Shown here: piece by piece, positions 40,810-50,100 of the stretch
Layout: every line of letters begins with the position of its first letter
Position numbering within the stretch: the first letter of the stretch is position 1
Source of the DNA: Caldilineaceae bacterium
Lineage (GTDB): Bacteria; Chloroflexota; Anaerolineae; Caldilineales; Caldilineaceae
NCBI GenBank assembly: GCA_019637685.1
Contig: JAHBVF010000029.1
Coordinates: 1-64,000 of the forward strand
Direction of reading: 5' to 3'
Length of the DNA stretch: 64,000 nucleotides
Notes under the pieces: generated by a model
Database searches by the model: none
What the model was told of the DNA's origin: nothing
What the model saw: only the letters and a program-made list of their open reading frames with translations
Made by a program: the position numbers and the translations under genes

Positions 40810-43800
40810 CTACCGTTCCACTGCGGGCAGAAAAAGCTGGTAGCCTTCACCCAGGGAAACGGACAGTGTAGAACGAACCGGCCCATATAACAGTCGATCC
40901 CCATCGCTTTCCACCTCCTCCAACCAATACCAGTAGACTCCGCCCGGGGTGGCACGAGTATCCACAAAGCGATAGTCCGCGCCCCCATTTGCCCCCGTCG
41001 CTGGAATCAGTCTCTCTGTCACCTGTTGGCTATGCGCAAAGTATTCGTCGTCGCCACGCCACAGGTGAAAGCCCCACGAGTCCATCTCCACACCCGTCAC
41101 CCACTCCACCAGCACCCCCCCCGCGCCAGAGATGGCTGCGAAGCGCAACAGTTCGACTGCCGTAGGCGCGGCGGTGTGGACAACCACCGTCCGGCGACCG
41201 ACCGGTGTCTGATCGCTGGCGGCTTCGGCCCGGCTCACCACCACACTGGCCTGTTGGCTCGCCTTCACCTGCACCGCATACTCCGCCACAAATTCCCCAT
41301 TCCGAGCCAGGCCCACTAAACGCCAGGACAATCTGCTGCTGATCTGCCGCGACTCCTGCGCGGGTGGGGAGGCACTGGCAGGGATGTATTCAGTATTCGT
41401 CGGCACTTCTGCCTGCACCCAGACCGCCGAAAGGTCCACCCCACCGGTGTTGCTGATGCGCACAGTATAGGTAATCCGGTCTCCGCCCTGCACTTCGCTC
41501 CCTGCCGGCGGCGTTGACGACACAGCCAGGCCCAGCGCGGCAATGGGCAAGGTTACGCTCGCCTTGCCCGACACATTCAGCACCCCATCTCCATACACAT
41601 CCAGAACACCGACAGCCTCCGCCTCATTGGTGGTTTCAATACCCGCCCTCTCCACCGCAAAGCGAACAGTAAAACCAGTGCTCTCACCGGGCCGGATGTC
41701 GCCCAAATCCTCCGTCACGTCTTCCCAGATCAGCAGGCTTTGGTTGCCCCGGTTCTGAATCTCCGGCGCATGGATGGACGCCTCCACAAAACGCAGGTGT
41801 TCGGGTTCAAAGATATCGCGTATGCCAATCTTCGCCAGCCCTGTGTCGCCGGGATTGGTCAGGCGGATGGTGTAGGTTACCAACGAGCCAAGCCCGATAC
41901 TTGCGCCGCCCCCTGCCATTTCCTTCTCCACACGAATCTGCGGATCGGTCAATCGCAGGCGGAGAGTGCCCTCGCTAATCGCTGCTGTCTGCCCGTAGAT
42001 ATCCCGCACACCCGACGCGCTGGCGGCGAAGATAGCCAGCCCATCAGGCAGACCTGCCGACGACATCAGCACAGCAAAGGCCAACTGGACACCCATTGCA
42101 TCGCCCGGCAACAGCACGGCCTGTCCGAGCAGATCATCCCACACCAGACCACCACGCGTCAGAGCGGTGGGTGCGGGCGCGGCAGCCAACAGATGCAGCC
42201 GGTTCTCGTCATAGGCCACAGCCAAGGGTATGTGCGCGAGAGGCGTATCACCACTGTTTTCCACCAGCACAGTCACAGTAAACTGTTGGCCCACGGCCAG
42301 TACCCCATCCTCGGCGAGTCCACTGTCGGGCAGCGGAATGGAAACGCCGACACCGGCCAGCCCGGCATTGGCGGACAAGGTGGGCGTGGCCGTGGGTGTC
42401 ACGCCAGGCAGAGGCGTGGCCGTAGCGGTGGCTGTCACCGGGCTGGGCAAGGTGGCCGTAGCCGTAGCCGCGGGCGTGTCTGTCGCTGCGCCCGGCGTGA
42501 CCGGTGTATGGGTCAGCGTGGGGGTGGCCGTCGGCGTTGCGGTCGGCGGCGTACCCGTCACAGTAGCCGTTGCCGTCGGTGTGATTGTCGGCGTATTGCT
42601 GGCAGTAGCCGTCGGCGTTGCGGTCGGCGGCGTACCCGTCACAGTAGCCGTTGCCGTCGGTGTGATTGTCGGCGTATTGCTGGCAGTAGCCGTCGGCGTT
42701 GCGGTCGGCGGCGTCCCCGTCACAGTAGCCGTTGCCGTCGGTGTGATTGTCGGCGTATTGCTGGCAGTAGTCGTCGGCGTTGCGGTCGGCGGCGTCCCCG
42801 TCACAGTGGGCGTAGCCGTCGGTGTGATCGTCGGCGTATTGCTTGCCGTTGCGGTTGGTGTTGCAGTCGGCGGCGTACCCGTCACAGTAGGCGTTGCCGT
42901 CGGTGTGATCGTCGGCGTTTCACTTGCCGTGGCGGTTGGCGTGGCAGTCGGCGGCGTACCCGTCACAGTGGGCGTAGCCGTCGGTGTGATCGTCGGCGTA
43001 TCGCTTGCCGTGGCGGTTGGCGTGGCAGTAGCCCCAGCAACAACTGAAATCTGCTGCAATCCCGCGCCGTCGTGCTGGCCGTCCTCATCTACCAGCGCCA
43101 CCCGAATGGCATAATCTCCGGGCGCGGCGTAGGTGTGGGCAACTTCGCCGTCGCCGGTGAAGGACTCCGTATTGCCGTCGCCCCAGTCCACAATCCACAG
43201 GCTGACGGTATCCTGCCCCGGATCGGTGACAGCCCCCAGCGTCAGACGATAGGGCAGGCCAACTGTCCCGCTGACGAGACCAGCCAGCGCAATGACCGGC
43301 GGCACATTCAGCACATCGATCGTCAGCGGGCCTGTGGTGATTGGCCCAGTCTCCGCAGAAGAAAAGACGACGCTGCTGGTTACGGTGCTTGACCCGTCCG
43401 CCCCGGCCACCACAATTGTGCGTGTCACTGTCTCGCCAGCCGCCACAAACGGCAGCGTCTCGTCCAGCCCAAAGCCGGGAGCCTGCACGCGCACGCCGGT
43501 CGCGTCGCTCTCCCCGGTGTTGGAGAAAACAATTGTGACCGTAACAGATGTTCCTTCCCGCGGTGTCAGATCGCTGGCAGTGACAGTCCCGGTCAGAATC
43601 GGCGCGCCGAGAATCCGCACGCCCGTAGAGGCCGATCCCACACCAGTCGTATGGGTAAAGTCGACTCGATTGTGCAGACTCTCGCCGTAGCCGCCTGTAT
43701 GCTGCAGAGTATAGCCAATCGTCAGCGCCTGCCCAGCCTGAATGTCGCCACGCCAAAACAGCAGTCCATCCGCCTGGGACGCGCCCGCGGGCTGGTCAAC

Positions 43801-46800
43801 CCACCCGGCAAATGTTGTGGCCGCGGGCAGATCGTCGCGCAGCGTCACGCCCCGCGCCGGGCCGCTGCCCCGATTTTCCAGGACAATCTGATAGGCAAAG
43901 CGGCTGCCCTTTGCCACGGATTGGGCAGCCGTCGTCGTCTTTGTGATAACCAGTGCCGGGGGCAGCCCTGTGCGGATCACACTCTCCACGCCTCGCCCCT
44001 CCAATTGCCGCCAGGGGCCGTGGGCTGGATTGGGTGGCGGGGTGATGCCCGTTGCGGTCACTGTCAAACCCGCATAGAGAAGTCGGGAACGCCAACGGTA
44101 GAGGGTATCGTCTGTCAGCCCTGTGATTGTATACGCCAGAGAGACGCCGTTCGTTGCCCATTGGCCACTGCTCTGCACAGTACACGCGCCATCGCCAAAG
44201 GCTTTGCCCGGCGGACAGGCTTCGGTCTGCAATCTCGTCGCCTGACGACCCGCGCTGCTGCTGCCCTGCAATCGATCGGCAAAGCGATCCGCCCCACCAC
44301 TCAGCGCCCAGGGCTGGGCCAGGTTGCCCGTCGCGCCGAACTGCTGGGCCAGCACAGGCCGCGCGTCGCCGCCGTTGCCCAAATAGAGATAGGCGCGACC
44401 CGCGTTGGCCCCACCCGTGTCGTGGCGGGCCGCGCCGATGAGAAGATCGGCGAAGCCATCTCCGTTCACATCCCCGGCAGAAGAGACGGAGACACCGAAC
44501 TGATCCTCCGCGGCCTGGCCCGTGGCAGTGAAAACCGGTGAGACACCCAGCGCGCCGGTGGAGCCTGCGCCGTCCCGAGCCTGCCGAAGGGCCGAAACCA
44601 GCGCGCCGCTGTAGAGATAGACCCGGCCCGCGCTGTCGCCTCCCGCGTCGTTCAGATGCGCGGCGATGAGCAGGTCTGCATAGCCATCCCCGTTCACATC
44701 CCCCGCGCCCGCCACGGCATAGCCGAACGCATCACCCGCGGCCTGTCCGCTGCCCACCACAACACCCGCGGGATCAATCCCAGCCGCGCTGCCAAAATAG
44801 AGCCAGGCCCGACCCGCGCCATCGCCTGCGCCGTCCTGGCCAAACGCGCCCACCAGCAGATCGTTGAAGCCGTCGCCGTTTACATCCCCTGCGCCAGCCA
44901 GCCCAAAGCCGAAGAGATCGCCGGCCGTGCCGCCGGTCAGGGTCAGGGCCGGGCTGCTCTGCAGACCGCTGGCCAGAGTGCCGTAGAAAAGGTAGACCCG
45001 GCCCGCGTCCGGCCCGCCCGCGTCGTTTGTATACGCGCCGATAGCCGCGTCGGCCAGTCCATCGCCATTTACATCTCCCAGCGCTGCCACAGAATAGCCA
45101 AAGAAATCGCCGGGCGCTTCTCCCGTGGCCGTAAAGACCGGCGTAGGCAGCAGACCGCCGCCTGAGCCTGCGCCGTTCTGCGCCTGTCGAAGGGTCGAAA
45201 CCCCGCCCAGAAAGAGATAGGCCCGGCCCGCGTCCGCGCCGGCCGCGTCGTTTTTGAAGGCGCCGATCAGCACATCCGAGAAGCCGTCACCGTTTGTGTC
45301 CCCCAGCCCGGCGATGGCATAGCCAAAGTGGTCGTCGTCGGCCTCGCCGGTTAGGGTCAGGGAAGGAGACGCGGCCAAGCCAGTTGCGCTGCCCAAATAG
45401 AGTTGAGCGTAGCCGGGATCAGTCAGACTGGCCCGACGGAAATCGCCGATTGTCGTGTCCGGATCGTTCTGGGGCGCGCCCACCAGCACATCCGCATAGC
45501 CGTCGCCGTTCACATCCCCCACACCGGCCACGGCCCGCCCGTAGAAATCCCCCGACCTGCCCATACCGATAGACTTGGCCGCGCCCACACCGCCTGTCCC
45601 CCCGCCGGGCCAGAGCCAGGCGCGGCCGCTGTTTGCGCCCCCAGCTGCGCTGGCAAAAGCCCCCACCAGCAGATCGCTGAAACCGTCCCCGTTCACATCC
45701 CCGGCCAGCGCCACGGCCCGGCCCAGGCGCGCGCCATCCCCCGCGCCGTCGATGGCCGCGGCATAGGCGCTGTTGGGGCCGCGTCCGCTGCCCAGAAAGA
45801 GGCGGGCCATCCCCGCGGCTGTGTTGGCCTCCGGTCCGCCCGCCGCGAAATCGGCGAAACCGTCGCCGTTGGCGTCGCCGCCGCCGGCGAGGATTGCGCC
45901 GAACTGCTCACCCCCGCCCCCAGCCCCTCCTCCGGAATGGGGGAGGGGGGCGAATTCACCGAGTCCGGTTGCAGTGCCGTAGTGTAGAAAAATCTGTCCG
46001 GCGTTGCTGTTCATTCCCGGCGCGCCGACGAGCAGGTCGGCGTAGCCGTCTCCGTCCACATCACCCGCGTCAGAGAGAGCCGCGGCAAACTGTGCGCCTG
46101 CGCTGCTGCCGGTGCGGGTGGCGTCGGCGGTGGTATCCGGTCCGCCAATTCCTCCATTGAAAAGATAGAGCCGCCCGGTGGAGGCGTTGTAGGCCGGTGC
46201 GCCCACGGCCAAATCGGTGAAGCCATCGCCGTTCACATCCCCGCCACCTGTCAGCGCCGCGCCAAAGCGGTGGCCGAAGTTTGCGCCATTGTATGTCACC
46301 GCCGCGGTTGAGCTTATGGAAACCCCGCCCAAATAGAGACGCGCCTGACCCGTATCGCCGTTCACCCCTGGCGCGCCCACGGCAAAATCCGCGTACCCAT
46401 CGCCATTTGTGTCGCCCAACCCGGCCAGGCTGCTGCCAAATGTGTCCCCGACAGCCGCGCCGCCGAGCGTCAGATCGGCTGTCCCGTCCGGCGCGGCCCC
46501 GCCAAAATAGAGCAGCGCCCGCCCCGCGCCGCCGTTGGCATCGGGCAAGCCGACGAGAAAATCGGCATAGCCGTCGCCGTTCACATCCCCGGCCATTGCC
46601 AGAACTTTGCCCAGCCCCTCGCCGAAGATACCAGTGAGGGTCAAAGCGGGGGTTGAGCCTATGGAACTCCCACCCAAAAACAGATAGACCTGCCCGCTGC
46701 CAGCCGCGGCAGACGGCGCGCCCACCAGAAAATCGGCGTAGCCATCGCCGTTCGCATCCCCGCCGCCCGCCAGTGATGTGCCCAAAGCGTCGCCGCCAAA

Positions 46801-47127
46801 GCCACCCATAATCGTCAGGCCGGGGGTCGTCGCCAGTCCGGTTGAGTTGCCGAAGTAGAGATAGATCTCCCCGGCGATACTCGCAGCACCGGGCGCGGCA
46901 ACGAGCAGATCCGCGTAGCCGTCGCCGTTCACATCCCCGGCCCAGGCCACAGACTGGCCCAGACTGTCACCCGTCTGCCCGTTGACCGTCCAGGGCGCGG
47001 TGATGGCAAAGGCCGCGGCGGGTTGGGTCACAGACCAGAGGAGCGCGATCAGCAGGCAAAGGCCAAAGGCAGTGCTCAGGCCGGTACGTACGATTGCTGG
47101 ATAGGGAAAGGCGAGCTCCCGTTTCAC
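40810..47127 (-). CDS. Secreted FG-GAP repeat protein, 2105 aa, with Thr/Pro linker and FLP tail
   Basis: GTG start with GAGG eight nt upstream, overlapping the previous stop. A signal peptide (TAFGLCLLIALLWSV) is followed by 14 FG-GAP repeats to about residue 930, each with a GDVNGDGYADLLVGAP-type calcium loop, enough for two seven-bladed propellers. Then come an FN3-like domain, two DUF11-like domains (LVITKTT, VLENRGSGPARGVTL), a PKD-like domain (IVDWGDGNTESF), and six copies of a 27-residue Thr/Pro repeat (about 1366-1530). Next is a cohesin/DUF11-like part, and finally the module LRFAAISG..GFHLWRGD..YYWLEEVESD ending YQLFLPAVER. It is a large surface or extracellular protein, probably adhesive and calcium-stabilised. 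It is the last gene of the operon with the 4702-residue protein. Confidence 0.9.
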   Translation of the reverse strand: MKRELAFPYPAIVRTGLSTAFGLCLLIALLWSVTQPAAAFAITAPWTVNGQTGDSLGQSVAWAGDVNGDGYADLLVAAPGAASIAGEIYLYFGNSTGLATTPGLTIMGGFGGDALGTSLAGGGDANGDGYADFLVGAPSAAAGSGQVYLFLGGSSIGSTPALTLTGIFGEGLGKVLAMAGDVNGDGYADFLVGLPDANGGAGRALLYFGGAAPDGTADLTLGGAAVGDTFGSSLAGLGDTNGDGYADFAVGAPGVNGDTGQARLYLGGVSISSTAAVTYNGANFGHRFGAALTGGGDVNGDGFTDLAVGAPAYNASTGRLYLFNGGIGGPDTTADATRTGSSAGAQFAAALSDAGDVDGDGYADLLVGAPGMNSNAGQIFLHYGTATGLGEFAPLPHSGGGAGGGGEQFGAILAGGGDANGDGFADFAAGGPEANTAAGMARLFLGSGRGPNSAYAAAIDGAGDGARLGRAVALAGDVNGDGFSDLLVGAFASAAGGANSGRAWLWPGGGTGGVGAAKSIGMGRSGDFYGRAVAGVGDVNGDGYADVLVGAPQNDPDTTIGDFRRASLTDPGYAQLYLGSATGLAASPSLTLTGEADDDHFGYAIAGLGDTNGDGFSDVLIGAFKNDAAGADAGRAYLFLGGVSTLRQAQNGAGSGGGLLPTPVFTATGEAPGDFFGYSVAALGDVNGDGLADAAIGAYTNDAGGPDAGRVYLFYGTLASGLQSSPALTLTGGTAGDLFGFGLAGAGDVNGDGFNDLLVGAFGQDGAGDGAGRAWLYFGSAAGIDPAGVVVGSGQAAGDAFGYAVAGAGDVNGDGYADLLIAAHLNDAGGDSAGRVYLYSGALVSALRQARDGAGSTGALGVSPVFTATGQAAEDQFGVSVSSAGDVNGDGFADLLIGAARHDTGGANAGRAYLYLGNGGDARPVLAQQFGATGNLAQPWALSGGADRFADRLQGSSSAGRQATRLQTEACPPGKAFGDGACTVQSSGQWATNGVSLAYTITGLTDDTLYRWRSRLLYAGLTVTATGITPPPNPAHGPWRQLEGRGVESVIRTGLPPALVITKTTTAAQSVAKGSRFAYQIVLENRGSGPARGVTLRDDLPAATTFAGWVDQPAGASQADGLLFWRGDIQAGQALTIGYTLQHTGGYGESLHNRVDFTHTTGVGSASTGVRILGAPILTGTVTASDLTPREGTSVTVTIVFSNTGESDATGVRVQAPGFGLDETLPFVAAGETVTRTIVVAGADGSSTVTSSVVFSSAETGPITTGPLTIDVLNVPPVIALAGLVSGTVGLPYRLTLGAVTDPGQDTVSLWIVDWGDGNTESFTGDGEVAHTYAAPGDYAIRVALVDEDGQHDGAGLQQISVVAGATATPTATASDTPTITPTATPTVTGTPPTATPTATASETPTITPTATPTVTGTPPTATPTATASNTPTITPTATPTVTGTPPTATPTTTASNTPTITPTATATVTGTPPTATPTATASNTPTITPTATATVTGTPPTATPTATASNTPTITPTATATVTGTPPTATPTATPTLTHTPVTPGAATDTPAATATATLPSPVTATATATPLPGVTPTATPTLSANAGLAGVGVSIPLPDSGLAEDGVLAVGQQFTVTVLVENSGDTPLAHIPLAVAYDENRLHLLAAAPAPTALTRGGLVWDDLLGQAVLLPGDAMGVQLAFAVLMSSAGLPDGLAIFAASASGVRDIYGQTAAISEGTLRLRLTDPQIRVEKEMAGGGASIGLGSLVTYTIRLTNPGDTGLAKIGIRDIFEPEHLRFVEASIHAPEIQNRGNQSLLIWEDVTEDLGDIRPGESTGFTVRFAVERAGIETTNEAEAVGVLDVYGDGVLNVSGKASVTLPIAALGLAVSSTPPAGSEVQGGDRITYTVRISNTGGVDLSAVWVQAEVPTNTEYIPASASPPAQESRQISSRLSWRLVGLARNGEFVAEYAVQVKASQQASVVVSRAEAASDQTPVGRRTVVVHTAAPTAVELLRFAAISGAGGVLVEWVTGVEMDSWGFHLWRGDDEYFAHSQQVTERLIPATGANGGADYRFVDTRATPGGVYWYWLEEVESDGDRLLYGPVRSTLSVSLGEGYQLFLPAVER
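42535..43020 (-). repeat. 81-bp tandem repeat (about six copies) coding a Thr/Pro linker
   Basis: Six near-identical units of 81 bp encode ATASNTPTITP-TATPTVTGTPPTATPT variants. Units differ by a few substitutions (Asp, Glu or Asn at one site; Pro or Ala at another). Boundaries are approximate. Copy number probably varies between strains by slippage or recombination, without breaking the frame. Confidence 0.9.
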
Positions 47128-47137
47128 GTTTCGCTCC

Positions 47138-50100
47138 TCACTTCCCCGTCACCGGCAGGAAAATCGTCTGATTGGGCGGCGTCGTTTCCTCACCCAGACT
47201 GCTCACTCCCCCCCCGCCGCCGATGAAAGGCAAGAAGAGGGCAGGCAGTTCACCGCCGACTTCACCGCCGATGTCGTTGATGACATCTGTAGCCGCTGAT
47301 TCACCGACAACATTCAACTCCACTTTTGTTGTACTATAGACGACACTGAAGGAATGCCCACTGTCAATCGCCCGCCCTGTCACTACCGGGAAGGTATTGG
47401 CCCGGTTTGCCGCGGTCAGGAAAGTGAATGTATTGCCTATTGTCGGCGTGTAGGTAGCAGTGCGTTCGATGGCAAGAATACCGTCCAGGTCCGCGCTGCC
47501 GGTGACGGCCAGACGGCTGTGCTGGGTTCCTGCGGTCGTCCCGGCCACTTCCACAGCCAGCGTGCCGGTAATCGTCTGGGTGTAGCGCCCGCTGATGTCC
47601 AGATTGCCGTTGCGGGCCGGGCGGACGATGCCCGCGTTGATCAGATCGCCCACGACATCAACTGTCGAACCGGCCTGGGCAATTTCGCCGTAATTTGTGA
47701 TCAGCCGGTCACGGATGATTATTGAGCCGGAAACTGTGGAGCGGATCTGGCCCAGAACGATCAGATTGAAGCCTTGCGCGCCGGTATGGAAAGTGCTGTA
47801 GCCGATGAAGCCCTGGCTGCCATCGACAGTCACCCCTGGCCCAATTGTCAGCGTCGTATCGGTCTGGTCGATGCGTAGACCGTTGCGTTCGGAGTTGTTG
47901 CACCAGCTATTGTTCATATCGGCAAAGCTCACACTGCCATTGCCATTCAGGCTTTGGCTGCCGATGAAGTTCAGCACACCCCACTCGCAGTCGCCGCCCC
48001 GTCCCAGTGTCACCGCCCCGTCCAGTGTCAGCCCATTGCGGATGTCCACCCGCGTCCCCGCATTCGAGCTGACCCCCGCCACATTCTCTGTGCCCAAACT
48101 AAGATTCACCCCCTGCAACGTCACCCCGTCCAGAAGACCGCTGGTGCGGAAGGTAAGCCGCGCATTGTCGCTGCTGGCGACCACTCCGCCGGTGACGCCG
48201 CTGTTCTCGAAGTTGATGAGCGCGCTGCCTGTCAAAGTCAGCACATTCGTGTTGGTGATGCTTACGCCCTGGACATACAAGCCGTCTTGGGTGGACTTCC
48301 ACTCGCCGCCATCGTTGGTCCAATAGCGCACCCGAATACTCATCCATTCGTTCACATCCGACGCCACCACGCCCCGGCCCACCACATCCACATCCGCCGG
48401 CCCGCCGTGGAAACTGCTCTCGCCGATGAAACCCTGGCCGCCCCGCACTGTCACACCCGGCTCAATCGTCAAGGTTGTGTTGCTCTCGGCCACCTTCAGC
48501 CCATTGCGCAAAGAGGTGTTGCACCAGCTATCGTTCATATTGGCGAAGGTGATTGTACTGTTCCCCGCCAGCGTCTGACTACCGATAAAATTGAGCACAC
48601 CCCATTCGCAGTCGTTGCCCCGTCCCAGCGTCACTGTCCCATTCAACACCAGCCCGTTGCGTACATCCACCTGCGTGCCGGTGTTGGAACTAACCCCCGC
48701 CGCGTCTTCTGTGCCAGCGCTGATATTCACACCCTCTAGTGCTACGCCGTCCAGGAATCCACTATCCCGGAAGGTGATGCGGGCGCTGTCACTGCTGGTC
48801 ACCAGCCCGCCGATAACGCCGCTGTCAGTAAAACGAATGAGGCTGCTGCCAGTCAGTGTCAGTGTGTTCGTGTTTGTAATGGCAACGCCGGAAAGATAGA
48901 CGCCACCGTTGCTGGCGGACACTGTGCCGTTGTCGTTTATCCAGTATCGGGTGCGCAGGATAATCCCACCGCCGCTGGTCGAGTCCACCCGCCCGCGGCC
49001 CAGCACATCCACCGCCGTCGGCCCGCCGTGGAAGGTGCTACTGCCGATGAAGCCCTGGCTGCCATCGACAGTCACTCCTGGCCCAATTGTCAGCGTCGTA
49101 TCGGCCTGGTCGATGCGTAGACCGTTGCGTTCGGAGTTGTTGCACCAGCTATTGTTCATATCAGCAAAGCTCACACTGCCATTGCCATTCAGGCTTTGGC
49201 TGCCGACGAAATTCAGCACACCCCACTCGCAGTCGCCGCCCCGTCCCAGTGTCACCGCCCCGTCCAGTGTCAGCCCATTGCGGATGTCCACCCGCGTCCC
49301 CGCATTCGAGCTGACCCCCGCCACATCCTCCGTGCCCAGGCTGAGATTCACTCCCTGCAGCGTCACCCCGTCCAGAAGACCGCTGGTGCGGAAGGTAATG
49401 CGGGCGCTGTCGCTGCTCGCGATGACACCGCCCGTCACCCCTGCCCCCTGGAAGCTGAACAACTGACTGCCGGTCAACGTCAGCACATTCGTATTCGTGA
49501 TGGCAACGCTGTAGACATACAACCCGCCGCTGCTCGCCGCCCACGTGCCGTTGTCGTTCGTCCAGTAGCGACTGCGCAAAATAACCGCACCCCCGCTGCT
49601 GTCTGTCGCCACCCGGCCCCGGCCCACCACATCCACTGCCGTCGGCCCACCGTGGAAAGTGCTGCTCCCGATAAAGCCCCGGTTGCCCCGGATAGTGACT
49701 CCAGATTCTATCGTCAGTGTCGTCTCGTCCAACGCCACCCGTACGCCGTTGCGCTCTGAGCTGTTGCACCAGCTACTGTTCGGATCTGTGAAGACGACCA
49801 TTCCTGTCCCAGAGAGCGTCTGGCTGCCGATAAAGTTGAGTACACCCCACTCGCAGTCGTTGCCCCGCCCCAGCGTCACTGTCCCGTTCAACACCAGCCC
49901 GTTGCGCACATCCACCTGCGTCCCGGTGTTGGAACTAACCCCCGCCACATCCTCGACACCGGCTGTCAAATCCACATCCATCCGCACCCCGTCCAGCGTG
50001 CCGCCGCCGCTGCGCACAGACAGCCCCTGGCCGCCCGTGCCGGGGAGAATCTGCGCCCCCCGGATCGTGCCGCCGTTGAGTTCAAACGTAGCATTGACCT

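Noticed and set aside
42535..43020. CRISPR-like array from 81-bp periodicity
   Set aside because: Contiguous coding minisatellite without spacers.
42230..43114. Plus-strand frame coding long Val-Gly-Val-Ala repeats
   Set aside because: It is the reverse reading of the 81-bp Thr/Pro repeat and has no start context.
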